From Achromobacter kerstersii (GTDB lineage: Bacteria; Pseudomonadota; Gammaproteobacteria; Burkholderiales; Burkholderiaceae_B): a stretch of 64,000 nt of DNA. Shown in pieces: positions 50,304-58,191 of the stretch. Position 1 is the first letter of the stretch; each line of letters begins with the position of its first letter. Made by a program: the position numbers and the translations under genes. The DNA is taken from the NCBI RefSeq assembly GCF_902859595.1, contig NZ_CADIJQ010000001.1:1364001-1428000 (forward strand), in the 5' to 3' direction. The notes beneath the pieces were generated by a model. That model was given only the letters and a program-made list of their open reading frames with translations. It was not told the DNA's origin and made no database searches.

Positions 50304-53300
50304 ATGTCCAAGACTCTGATCAATTTCGTTGTATTCCTGGCCGGTCTGGCCGTTGTGGGCTGGATTGGCGTGGGCTATGCGGGCACGAACCCGCTGGCGC
50401 TGGCCGTGACGCTGCTGATTGGCGTCTGTTATCTGGCGGGCGCGTGGGAACTGCTGCGGTATCAGCAGGCCACGTCCACCCTGACGCGGTCCACGGCCTC
50501 GCTATCCGAAGCGCCGGCCAGCCTGGGTTCCTGGCTGGATCAGCTGCATCCCAGCCTGCGCAACGCCGCGCGCCTGCGCGTGGAAGGCGAACGCGTCGGC
50601 CTGCCCGGCCCGGCGCTGACGCCGTATCTGGTCGGCCTGCTGGTGTTGCTGGGCATGCTGGGCACGTTCCTGGGCATGGTCGTCACGCTGCGCGGCACCG
50701 GCATGGCGCTGGAAAGCGCGACCGACCTGGGCGCTATCCGCGCGTCCCTCGCGGCGCCGGTCAAGGGCTTGGGTTTCGCCTTTGGCACGTCGATTGCCGG
50801 CGTGGCCACCTCCGCCATGCTGGGCCTGCTGGCTGCGCTGTGCCGCCGCGAACGCGTGCAGGCGGCCCAGTCGCTGGATACCAAGATCGCCACGACCTTG
50901 CGCGTGTATTCGCAAAGCTATCAACGCGAAGAATCCTTCAAGCTGCTGCAACGGCAAGCCGAAGTGATGCAGCGTCAGGCCGAAGCCATGCCCACGCTGG
51001 TAGACCGCCTGCAAGCCATGATGCAAAACATGGAGCAGCAAACCCGCGCCATCAATGACCGCCAAATGGCCAGCCAGGATGCGTTCCAGGACAAGGCCGA
51101 GGCCGCCTACGCCCGCCTGGCGTCGGTGATGGAACAGTCCATGAAGGAAGGCGTGGCCGAAAGCGCGCGCTCGGCCGGCGTGGCCTTGCAGCCCGTTGTT
51201 GAAGCCACGATGGCCAGCCTGTCGCGCGAAACCGCCAGCTTGCAAGACACGGTGACGCAAGCCGTGCAGCAGCAATTGAGCAGCCTGACGTCCGGCTTCC
51301 AATCGTCTACCGCCAATGTGGCCGACATCTGGAACCAGGCGCTGGCCGGCCAGCAGCGCGCAAGCGAAACGCTGGCGCAGGACTTGCGCGCCTCCCTCGA
51401 CCGCTTTGCCGAAACGTTTGAGCAACGTTCGTCCGCCCTGCTGGATGGCGTGTCGGCGCGAATGGAAACGTCGTCGGGCAATATGTCCGAGGCCTGGACC
51501 TCGGCGCTGTCGCGCCAGGAGCGCGTCAGTGAGAAGCTGGCGGGCGACAACCTGCAAGCCCTGACGGCCGCTGCCGCCAGCTTTGAACAACACTCGGCGT
51601 CGCTGTTGCGCACGCTGAACGACTCGCACGCGCTGCTGCAATCGGACCTGGCCTCGCGCGATCAGCAACGCCTGGCCGCCTGGACGGAAACGCTGGGCGC
51701 CATGGGCGCCACGCTGCGCCAGGAATGGGAACAGGCTGGCACGCAAGCCGCCGCCCGTCAGCAAGCCATCAGCGACACGCTGGCGCAAACCGTGCGCGAC
51801 ATCAACGCCCAGGCCGCTGCGCAAGCCAGCGTGCTGGAAGGCGTGTCGGCGCGCATGGAAGCCGCGGCCAACAACGTGTCGGCCCGCTGGGATTCGGCCT
51901 TGTCGCGCCAGGAACAGGTCAGCGAGACCTTGGCCCGCGACAATCAACAGGCCCTGACCACCGCCGCCGCCACGTTCGAACAGCACTCGGCGTCGCTGCT
52001 GCGCACGCTGGACCAGTCGCATGCCGACCTGCAAACGGCGCTGGCCGCCAAGGACCACGAGCGTCTGTCCGCCTGGACGGATTCGCTTGCCGGCATGGCC
52101 GCCACGCTGCGTCAGGAATGGGAACAGGCTGGCGCGCAAGCCGCCAGCCGCCAGGAAGCGATCAGCGAGTCGATGGCGCGCACCGCGCGCGACATCACCG
52201 CGCAAACCGAAGCGCAAGCGCTGCTGCTGGAAAGCGTGTCGGCCCGTTTGGAGTCCGCTGCGAACGGCGTGTCGGACCGCTGGACCACCGCATTGGCCCG
52301 CCAGGAGCAAGTCAGCGAGAAGCTGGCTGCCGACAATCAGCAAGCCTTGACGACGGCCGCCGCCACCTTCGAACAACATTCGGCGTCCTTGCTGCGCACG
52401 CTGGAACAATCGCACGCCGATCTGCATACGGCGCTTGCCGCGCAAGACCACGAGCGTCTGGCGGCGTGGACCGGCACCTTGACCGCCATGGCCGCCACGC
52501 TGGGCCAGGAATGGAAGGCCGCTGGCGAGCACACCGTTGCCCGCCAACAGGAAATCAGCGACACGCTGGCCTTGACCGCACTGGACGTCACCGGCCAGAC
52601 GGAAGCGCAAGCCCGTCTGCTGGAGACCGTGTCGGCCCGCCTGGAAACGGCGGCAAGCAGCGTGACGCAGGCCTGGACCGACGCACAGGCGCGCCAGGAA
52701 CAGGTCGGCGAAAAGCTCGCGGCGACCCACCAGCAAGCGCTGGAGACCGCCGCCGCCACGTTCGAACAACACTCGGCATCGTTGCTGCGCACGCTGGACC
52801 AGTCGCACGCTGATCTGCAAGCGGCGCTGGCGTCCAAGGATGAAGCACGGCTGTCCGCCTGGACCGCGAAGCTGGCCGCGCTGGCCGACGCGCTGGGCCA
52901 GGAATGGGAGCTGGCGGGCGTGCAGGCCGCGTCGCGTCAGGAAGCCTTGACGCAAGCCCTGGCCCAAACCACCCGCGACATCACCGCACAAACCGAAGCG
53001 CAGGCGACCGTGCTGGAGGCCGCATCGACCCGTCTGGAGACAGCGGCAAGCAGCGTCACGCAGGCCTGGGCCGACGCGCAGACGCGCCAGGAGCAGGTCA
53101 ACGAGCAATTGGCGGCGAGCCATCAGCAGGCGCTGGAAACGGCAGCGGCTACCTTCGAACAACATTCGGCGTCGTTGCTGCAAACGCTGGACCAGTCGCA
53201 CGCGACGCTGCAAGCCGAGCTGGCTGCAAACGACGAAGCGCGCCTGGGCGCCTGGACTGGCAAGCTGGCCGCCGTGGCCGACACGCTGGCCCAGACCGCA

Positions 53301-53927
53301 CACGACATCACGTCGCAAACGCAGGCGCATGCCAGCGAGACCATTGCCGAGATCAGCCGCTTGGTGCAAGCCGCATCCGAAGCCCCGAAGGCCGCGGCGG
53401 ACGTCATCGGTGAACTGCGCCAGAAGCTGTCGGACAGCATGGTGCGCGACAACGACATGCTCGAAGAGCGCAACCGCCTGCTCGACACGCTGGACACGCT
53501 CTTGAACGCGGTCAATCACACCGCTGCCGAACAACGCACAGCCGTGGACGCGCTGGTGGCCTCGTCGGCCGAGCTGCTGGAACGCGTGGGCACGCAGTTC
53601 ACCGACCGCGTCGAAGCCGAAACCGGCAAGCTTGCCGATGTGGCGGCGCATGTGACCAGCAGCGCCGTGGAAGTGGCCAGCCTGGGCGAATCCTTCGGCA
53701 CGGCGGTGCAGCTGTTCGGCGAGTCCAACGACAAGCTGGTCGCGCACCTGCAACGCATCGAAGCGGCGCTGGACAAGTCCATCGCGCGTGGCGACGAGCA
53801 ACTGTCCTACTACGTGGCGCAAGCGCGTGAAGTGGTTGACCTGAGCCTGATGTCGCAAAAGCAGATCATCGAGAACCTGCAACAGCTGGCCGTCCAGCGC
53901 GCCACCGCCGGAGCGGAAGCCGCATGA
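50304..53927 (+). CDS. DUF802 MotA/TolQ-like membrane protein with long coiled-coil repeat tail
   Basis: Giant MotA-like protein of 1207 aa. Four predicted helices lie at about 5-25, 31-51, 107-129 (LLVLLGMLGTFLGMVVTL) and 155-180 (LGFAFGTSIAGVATSAMLGL), with the last two resembling the MotA/TolQ/ExbB channel pair. From residue 185 to the end it is helical and soluble. It contains one truncated copy (from Phe372), four full copies and the start of a fifth full copy of a 131-residue repeat (Phe427, 558, 689, 820, 951; each starts FEQHSASLL). ATG 50304 is chosen over the upstream frame because helix 1 starts there. The stop overlaps the OmpA partner by 4 nt. Confidence 0.92.
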   Translation: MSKTLINFVVFLAGLAVVGWIGVGYAGTNPLALAVTLLIGVCYLAGAWELLRYQQATSTLTRSTASLSEAPASLGSWLDQLHPSLRNAARLRVEGERVGLPGPALTPYLVGLLVLLGMLGTFLGMVVTLRGTGMALESATDLGAIRASLAAPVKGLGFAFGTSIAGVATSAMLGLLAALCRRERVQAAQSLDTKIATTLRVYSQSYQREESFKLLQRQAEVMQRQAEAMPTLVDRLQAMMQNMEQQTRAINDRQMASQDAFQDKAEAAYARLASVMEQSMKEGVAESARSAGVALQPVVEATMASLSRETASLQDTVTQAVQQQLSSLTSGFQSSTANVADIWNQALAGQQRASETLAQDLRASLDRFAETFEQRSSALLDGVSARMETSSGNMSEAWTSALSRQERVSEKLAGDNLQALTAAAASFEQHSASLLRTLNDSHALLQSDLASRDQQRLAAWTETLGAMGATLRQEWEQAGTQAAARQQAISDTLAQTVRDINAQAAAQASVLEGVSARMEAAANNVSARWDSALSRQEQVSETLARDNQQALTTAAATFEQHSASLLRTLDQSHADLQTALAAKDHERLSAWTDSLAGMAATLRQEWEQAGAQAASRQEAISESMARTARDITAQTEAQALLLESVSARLESAANGVSDRWTTALARQEQVSEKLAADNQQALTTAAATFEQHSASLLRTLEQSHADLHTALAAQDHERLAAWTGTLTAMAATLGQEWKAAGEHTVARQQEISDTLALTALDVTGQTEAQARLLETVSARLETAASSVTQAWTDAQARQEQVGEKLAATHQQALETAAATFEQHSASLLRTLDQSHADLQAALASKDEARLSAWTAKLAALADALGQEWELAGVQAASRQEALTQALAQTTRDITAQTEAQATVLEAASTRLETAASSVTQAWADAQTRQEQVNEQLAASHQQALETAAATFEQHSASLLQTLDQSHATLQAELAANDEARLGAWTGKLAAVADTLAQTAHDITSQTQAHASETIAEISRLVQAASEAPKAAADVIGELRQKLSDSMVRDNDMLEERNRLLDTLDTLLNAVNHTAAEQRTAVDALVASSAELLERVGTQFTDRVEAETGKLADVAAHVTSSAVEVASLGESFGTAVQLFGESNDKLVAHLQRIEAALDKSIARGDEQLSYYVAQAREVVDLSLMSQKQIIENLQQLAVQRATAGAEAA
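51417..53350 (+). repeat. 393-bp coding tandem repeat in the DUF802 gene
   Basis: The codon for the Phe of FEQHSASLL recurs at 51582, 51975, 52368, 52761 and 53154, an exact 393-bp period (131 codons). The copy at 51417 lacks the middle (165 bp instead of 393 to the next copy). DNA identity between adjacent copies is high but not complete, so the array is older than a simple assembly artefact but still prone to recombination. Confidence 0.9.
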
Positions 53928-54574
53928 GCGAAGACATCGACGGCGGCGTCGAGGCCTCCTCCCCCGCCTGGGCCGTCTTCGGCGACCTGATGTCGGTGCT
54001 GCTGGGCGCCTTTGTGCTGATCCTGGTCAGCGTGATCGGCGTGCAGTTGCAGTTGTCGACGCAGCTGGAAGAAGAGGTCAAGCAGCGCCAGGAAGAAACG
54101 CAACGGCGCGAGACGCTGGAGCAGGCGCTGGCCGGGCCGCTTGCGGCGGGCCGCGTCACCTTGATCAATGGCCGCATCGGCATCAGCGGCAGCGTGCTGT
54201 TTGCGCTGAACTCCGATCAGTTGCAGCCCGAAGGCCGGGAGATTCTGAAGACGCTGATCGAACCGCTGTCCGCGTATCTGAAGTCACACGACGAAATCCT
54301 GATGGTCAGCGGGTATACCGACGACCAGCAGGTGCGCGAAGGCAACCGCCGTTTTGCGGACAACTGGGATTTGTCGGCGCAGCGCGCCTTGACGGTGACG
54401 CGTGCGCTGATCGACGAAGGCGTGCCGTCGTCCACCGTATTCGCCGCCGCGTTCGGCTCGGAGCAGCCGGTGGCGTCCAACGCCGACGAGGAAGGCCGCG
54501 CCAAGAACCGCCGCGTGGAGATCACCCCGATCCCCAAGCCGTCCAACGAGCCGGGAAAACCGCGTGAGCAGTGA
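53924..54574 (+). CDS. MotB/ZorB-like OmpA-family partner of the DUF802 protein
   Basis: Membrane protein of 216 aa. A single helix (about 17-41) contains AVFGDLMSVLLGAFVLILV, with Asp21 in the position of the ion-binding aspartate of MotB and ZorB. A short coiled coil (46-66) follows, then an OmpA peptidoglycan-binding domain (about 85-205, LFALNSDQLQPEGREILKTL, SGYTDDQQVREGN and KNRRVEI). Compared with the MotB-like protein at 13304 it is shorter and lacks the Ala-rich tail. It overlaps the DUF802 gene by 4 nt and the DUF2894 gene by 11 nt, so the three are translationally coupled. Confidence 0.9.
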   Translation: MSEDIDGGVEASSPAWAVFGDLMSVLLGAFVLILVSVIGVQLQLSTQLEEEVKQRQEETQRRETLEQALAGPLAAGRVTLINGRIGISGSVLFALNSDQLQPEGREILKTLIEPLSAYLKSHDEILMVSGYTDDQQVREGNRRFADNWDLSAQRALTVTRALIDEGVPSSTVFAAAFGSEQPVASNADEEGRAKNRRVEITPIPKPSNEPGKPREQ

Positions 54575-55415
54575 CGGCAGCGCGGGCGTCTCGCCCGACC
54601 TTCGTAGCCTTGGCGATGTTCAGGACGTTCAGGACGTGCAGGACGTCCGCGACGTTCAGGACGCTCAGGACGTCCGTGACGGTCAGGACGTTCAGGACAC
54701 TCAGGACGTCCCCGACGGTCATGACGTCCCCGGCACTGGCCACGCTCACGACGCGCAGGCCACGCTGGACGCCTGGCGCGACAGCGGGGCTGCCCATGCC
54801 GACCCGGTGCGCTTTCAGTTCATGAGCGCCATGGCGCGGCGCACGGCGGCATTGCATGGCCCCGCGCGGCAAATGCTGGACGCGAAGTTGGCGGGCTTGC
54901 TTAGCGCCTATGAAGCCTCGCTGAACGCGCCTGCCCCGCAGCAGGAAGCGCCCCCTTCCGATGATGCCCCCAGCGCGCTGGCCGGCCTGATCGATTACCT
55001 GGCGTACCCGGATGCCCCGGACGGCGACGCCGCCTGGACGCGCGACGCGCTGGGGCTGCGCGAAGCCTACCCCGATGTGCAGATGCTGGAGTACTTCCGC
55101 GCCGTCTGGTCCCGCGTCAGCGCCGACCGGCAGGTGCGGCAATCGCAGGAACAGGTCCACAAGAACGCAGGCCCGCTGAATTCGAATCAGTTGGTGCACC
55201 GCGCCCTGTCGCTGATGCGCGAGCTATCGCCGGGGTATCTGCAACAGTTCCTGTCGTACACGGACGCGCTGATGTGGATGGAGCAGATTCAAGCTGCGAC
55301 GGCGCCCGCGCCCAAGGATGCCGGGCGCGCGGGCTCGGCCAAGGCAGGCTCGGCCAAGACAGGCTCGGCCAAAACCGCCGCGGCCAAGAAGACGTCGCGG
55401 GCCAAGGCGCGCTGA
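54564..55415 (+). CDS. DUF2894 domain protein with Asp-Val-Gln repeat N-terminus
   Basis: Protein of 283 aa with a GTG start inside the OmpA gene. Residues about 17-56 are a run of (Asp-Val-Gln)-type tripeptides from a 9-bp repeat. The conserved DUF2894 part covers about 65-235 (RFQFMSAMARRTAALHGPAR, LAGLIDYLAYPDAPDG, NSNQLVHRALSLMRELSPGY). The C-terminus (about 255-283) is a basic tail with SAKAGSAKTGSAKT. It has no membrane segment. It closes the motor-like operon and, like DUF3348, is presumably a cytoplasmic partner. An ATG closer to the conserved part may be used instead. Confidence 0.82.
   Translation: MSSDGSAGVSPDLRSLGDVQDVQDVQDVRDVQDAQDVRDGQDVQDTQDVPDGHDVPGTGHAHDAQATLDAWRDSGAAHADPVRFQFMSAMARRTAALHGPARQMLDAKLAGLLSAYEASLNAPAPQQEAPPSDDAPSALAGLIDYLAYPDAPDGDAAWTRDALGLREAYPDVQMLEYFRAVWSRVSADRQVRQSQEQVHKNAGPLNSNQLVHRALSLMRELSPGYLQQFLSYTDALMWMEQIQAATAPAPKDAGRAGSAKAGSAKTGSAKTAAAKKTSRAKAR
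54615..54740 (+). repeat. 9-bp tandem repeat encoding Asp-Val-Gln tripeptides
   Basis: About 14 units of 9 bp (GACGTTCAG type) run from near 54615 to 54740 at the start of the DUF2894 gene. The unit preserves frame. Confidence 0.85.
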
Positions 55416-55494
55416 TCGCGCCGATCGCGTTGCTGGCGGCAGCGCCGCCTTTCACCCCCCCCTCGATTTGCGCGCCAGCCCTTTCTGGGATTAC

Positions 55495-55521
55495 CATACG
55501 ATTCATATACAAACCATATAC
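55495..55521 (+). promoter_or_regulatory. Repeated CATATAC boxes upstream of the ParD-like gene
   Basis: CATACGA (55495-55501), CATATAC (55504-55510) and CATATAC (55515-55521) are spaced about one helical turn apart, immediately upstream of the ParD-like start at 55535. Ribbon-helix-helix antitoxins repress from such repeated boxes. Confidence 0.5.
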
Positions 55522-55534
55522 GGATCATTCCCTC

Positions 55535-55780
55535 ATGGGCCTCGTCAAAGTCTCTGAGCAGATGCACGAAAATCTGCGCGTCGCCAGCGGCGCACTCAGC
55601 CGCTCGATCAATTCCCAAGCTGAACACTGGATGCGCATCGGCATGCTGTCCGAGCTCTATCCCGAACTGCGCCACGCGGACATCTGCCAATTGCTGATCC
55701 GCATCGAACAGGCGGAAGGCTTCACCATTGCGTCCTTGTCCCGGCGCTTGCCGGACGGCGTCCAGCAGGAGGCCGCGTAA
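55535..55780 (+). CDS. ParD-like antitoxin
   Basis: Protein of 81 aa of the ParD-like ribbon-helix-helix type (MGLVKVSEQMHENLRVASGA, then SRSINSQAEHWMRIGMLSEL). No ParE-type toxin is present; instead methionine aminopeptidase starts one base after its stop. ParD-like genes next to MetAP genes are a recurring arrangement in Proteobacteria. ATG 55535 is chosen because the frame upstream is low-complexity carry-over and the repeated operator boxes lie just before it. Confidence 0.82.
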   Translation: MGLVKVSEQMHENLRVASGALSRSINSQAEHWMRIGMLSELYPELRHADICQLLIRIEQAEGFTIASLSRRLPDGVQQEAA

Positions 55781-56572
55781 ATGGCAAGAAAGGTTTCCAT
55801 TAAATCCGCCGCCGATATCGAAATGGCCCGCAAGGCCGGCGCGATGGCGGCGGAAGTGCTGCATATGATTGGCGAACACGTGCGCCCCGGTGTCACCACC
55901 GATGAGCTCGACCGCATCTGCAACGAATACATCGTGAACGTGCTGAAGGCCATTCCGGCCAACGTCGGCTATCACGGCTTTCCGAAGACCATCTGCGCGT
56001 CGGTCAACCACGTCATCTGCCACGGCATTCCGTCTTCCAAGGTGCTGAAGAACGGCGACATCCTGAACATCGACGTGGCCGTCATCAAAGACGGCTGGTT
56101 CGGCGACACCAGCCGCATGTACTACGTGGGCCAGCCCAGCCAGTTGGCGCGCCGCCTGGTCAACACCACGTACGAAGCCACGCGCGCCGGCATCATGGCG
56201 GTGAAACCCGGCGCCACGCTGGGCGACATCGGCCACGCCATTCAAACGGTGGCGCATCGCGAACACTTTTCCATCGTGCGCGAATACTGCGGCCACGGCA
56301 TTGGCCAGATCTATCACGACGAACCGCAAGTGCTGCACTACGGCCGCCCGGGCGAAGGCCTGGTCTTGCAACCCGGCATGATGTTCACGATTGAACCGAT
56401 GATCAACGCCGGCAAGCCCGCCACCAAGCAGTTGCCGGACGGCTGGACGGTGGTCACGAAAGACCGCTCGCTGTCGGCGCAATGGGAACACATGGTCGTC
56501 GTAACGGAAACCGGCTACGAAGTGCTGACGCCCTGGCCCGACGGCTACGGCGACTACCCCGCCATTCCCTGA
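55781..56572 (+). CDS. map: Type I methionine aminopeptidase
   Basis: Removes N-terminal Met from nascent proteins; M24 fold, 263 aa, normal length. The five metal ligands are in ILNIDVAVIKDGWFGDTSR (two Asp), CGHGIGQIYHDEP (His), MFTIEPMIN (Glu) and QWEHMVVVTE (Glu). The segment KTICASVNHVICHGIP is the usual substrate-pocket block. It starts immediately after the ParD-like gene and not in a ribosomal-protein (rpsB) context, so this may be a secondary MetAP with the housekeeping copy elsewhere. A strong palindromic terminator follows. Confidence 0.96.
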   Translation: MARKVSIKSAADIEMARKAGAMAAEVLHMIGEHVRPGVTTDELDRICNEYIVNVLKAIPANVGYHGFPKTICASVNHVICHGIPSSKVLKNGDILNIDVAVIKDGWFGDTSRMYYVGQPSQLARRLVNTTYEATRAGIMAVKPGATLGDIGHAIQTVAHREHFSIVREYCGHGIGQIYHDEPQVLHYGRPGEGLVLQPGMMFTIEPMINAGKPATKQLPDGWTVVTKDRSLSAQWEHMVVVTETGYEVLTPWPDGYGDYPAIP

Positions 56573-56629
56573 CCGGCCGATTCAACGCTTCCACCCTTGC
56601 CCATGGCAAGGACCGGAGTGCGGGTAAGC

Positions 56630-56664
56630 AAGGGCACGATCATGATCGTGCCCTTGTTGTTTTC
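56630..56664 (+). terminator. Palindromic rho-independent terminator of the MetAP operon
   Basis: A perfect 26-bp palindrome (56630-56655, AAGGGCACGAT then its complement) is followed by GTTGTTTTC. The stem is up to 12 bp with a very short loop. It lies about 60 bp after the MetAP stop and ends about 20 bp before the MFS start, so the MFS gene must use a promoter overlapping it or rely on read-through. Confidence 0.85.
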
Positions 56665-56673
56665 GAGCGCCTG

Positions 56674-57906
56674 ATGGCGTTGCCCATGTCTGCCCTGCCC
56701 TCTGCCTTCCGCCGTTTGGCCGCCTCGAATCTGGCCGCTCAGTTTTCCGAACAAATGGCGCTGGCGGCCGCGCCCCTGGTTGCCGTGCTGGCGCTGGACG
56801 CCACCGCTGCGCAAACGGGCTATCTGCAAACGGCGCAGACCTTGCCCTTTCTGTTGCTGTCCCTGCCTGCTGGCGTGCTGGCCGACCGCATGTCGCGCCG
56901 CGCGCTGATGACGGCGGCCGAGTGCGTGCGCGCGTGCAGCTTGCTGGCGTTGCTGGCGCTGCTTTGGCTGGGCGGACTCAGCCTGGCGTGGCTGGCGGCA
57001 CTGGGATTTCTAGGTGCGGTGGGCACGGTGGCCTATAACGTCGCCGCCCCGGCGCTGGTGCCGCGCCTGGTGCCTGCCCGCGAACTCGCCAGCGCCAACC
57101 GCTGGCTGGAACTGGCGCGCAGCTGCGCGTTTTCCGCGGGGCCGGCCGCAGGCGGCGCGCTGGTGGGCTGGATGGGTGCGCCGACGGCGTATGTGCTGGC
57201 CACCACGTTGTCGCTATTAGCCGCGGTGCTGCTTGCCGGTTTGCCGCAGGACGCGCCCACGTCCACGGCCCGCCGCGATGTGTTGGCCGAGCTGCGCGCC
57301 GGGGCCGCCTTTGTCGTCGCGCACCCGCTGTTGCGGCCAGTGCTGATCACCGCAGTGTTCTTCAACACCGCCTGGTTCGTGCTCCAGGCCGTGTACGTGG
57401 TGTATGCGATTGAACGGCTGGGGTTGTCGGCGGCGGGGGTGGGCATCACGCTGGGCGTGTATGGCGCCGGCATGCTGGCGGGCGCGCTGGCCGCGCCCTG
57501 GCTCGCGCGCCGGCTGTCGTTCGGCGCGATGATCGCGCTGGGGCCGCTGTCGGCGCTTGTGGCCAGCGCCATTTTGCTGTCGACCTTGGCCTATGCGTCC
57601 GGCCCATGGGCCGCGGTGGGGTTCTTTCTGTTTGGCGCCGGGCCGATTCTATGGACCATCACCACCACCACGCTGCGCCAGGCGGTGACGCCGAATGCGC
57701 TGCTGGGCCGCGTGTCGGCAGTGATCCTGACCGCGACGTTCGGCGCGCGGCCCGTGGGCGCGCTGATCGGCGCAACGCTGGCGGCGCGCGTCAGCCTGGA
57801 CGCCTGCCTATGGGTGTCCACGGCCGGGTTCCTGGTGCAATTTCTGGTGTTGTTCGCGTCACCCGTGCTGCGATTGCGCAGCCAGCCGGATGCGGTGGGA
57901 GTTTGA
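56674..57906 (+). CDS. MFS transporter (enterobactin-exporter-like)
   Basis: Major facilitator of about 410 aa, 12 helices. The N-terminus AALPSAFRRLAASNLAAQFS-type segment leads into AAPLVAVLALDATAAQTGYL, and the helix 2-3 loop is LPAGVLADRMSRRALMTAAE. This is the pattern of the EntS-like, efflux-type MFS group. ATG 56674 or 56686 are both possible. The stop codon and the four codons before it are duplicated as the unit of a 15-bp tandem repeat. The substrate is unknown. Confidence 0.88.
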   Translation: MALPMSALPSAFRRLAASNLAAQFSEQMALAAAPLVAVLALDATAAQTGYLQTAQTLPFLLLSLPAGVLADRMSRRALMTAAECVRACSLLALLALLWLGGLSLAWLAALGFLGAVGTVAYNVAAPALVPRLVPARELASANRWLELARSCAFSAGPAAGGALVGWMGAPTAYVLATTLSLLAAVLLAGLPQDAPTSTARRDVLAELRAGAAFVVAHPLLRPVLITAVFFNTAWFVLQAVYVVYAIERLGLSAAGVGITLGVYGAGMLAGALAAPWLARRLSFGAMIALGPLSALVASAILLSTLAYASGPWAAVGFFLFGAGPILWTITTTTLRQAVTPNALLGRVSAVILTATFGARPVGALIGATLAARVSLDACLWVSTAGFLVQFLVLFASPVLRLRSQPDAVGV

Positions 57907-58054
57907 GCGGTGGGAGTTTGAGCGGTGGGAGTTTGAGCGGTGGGGGTTGCGCGGATGGGGTTTGAGTGGATGGGTTTGAGCGGATGGGGTTTGAGCGGAT
58001 GGGGTTTGAGCGGATGGGGTTTGAGCGGAGGGGCTATGCGCGGATGGAATTTGC
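57892..58054 (+). repeat. 15-bp tandem repeat (about 11 copies) starting in the last codons of the MFS gene
   Basis: The first three units (57892-57906, 57907-57921, 57922-57936) are identical copies of GCGGTGGGAGTTTGA. The first is the last four codons plus TGA stop of the MFS gene and the following two repeat it in frame. Later units (GCGGATGGGGTTTGA type) are diverged and sometimes 14 bp. Confidence 0.88.
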
Positions 58055-58191
58055 GCGAAGGCGGTTATAGCTGCCAAGGCCTTGCTCCCGCCCTGCGCTG
58101 TTACCCCCGGCGCGGCCGCGATCTGTATCTGGCGGCTCGGCTTTCACGCCGCTAGACTGGCGCAAATTTCCTCTCTACCTGCCGCTGCAAG

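Noticed and set aside
50502..53882. A 1126-codon minus-strand open frame opposite the DUF802 gene
   Set aside because: It mirrors the repeats and codon bias of the DUF802 gene, has no recognisable domain and no ribosome-binding site. Long antisense frames are expected in GC-rich coding DNA.
49553..55415. Canonical Zorya defence locus
   Set aside because: ZorA/ZorB-like architecture is present but no ZorC, ZorD, ZorE or other nuclease/helicase is adjacent, so a Zorya label would overstate the evidence.
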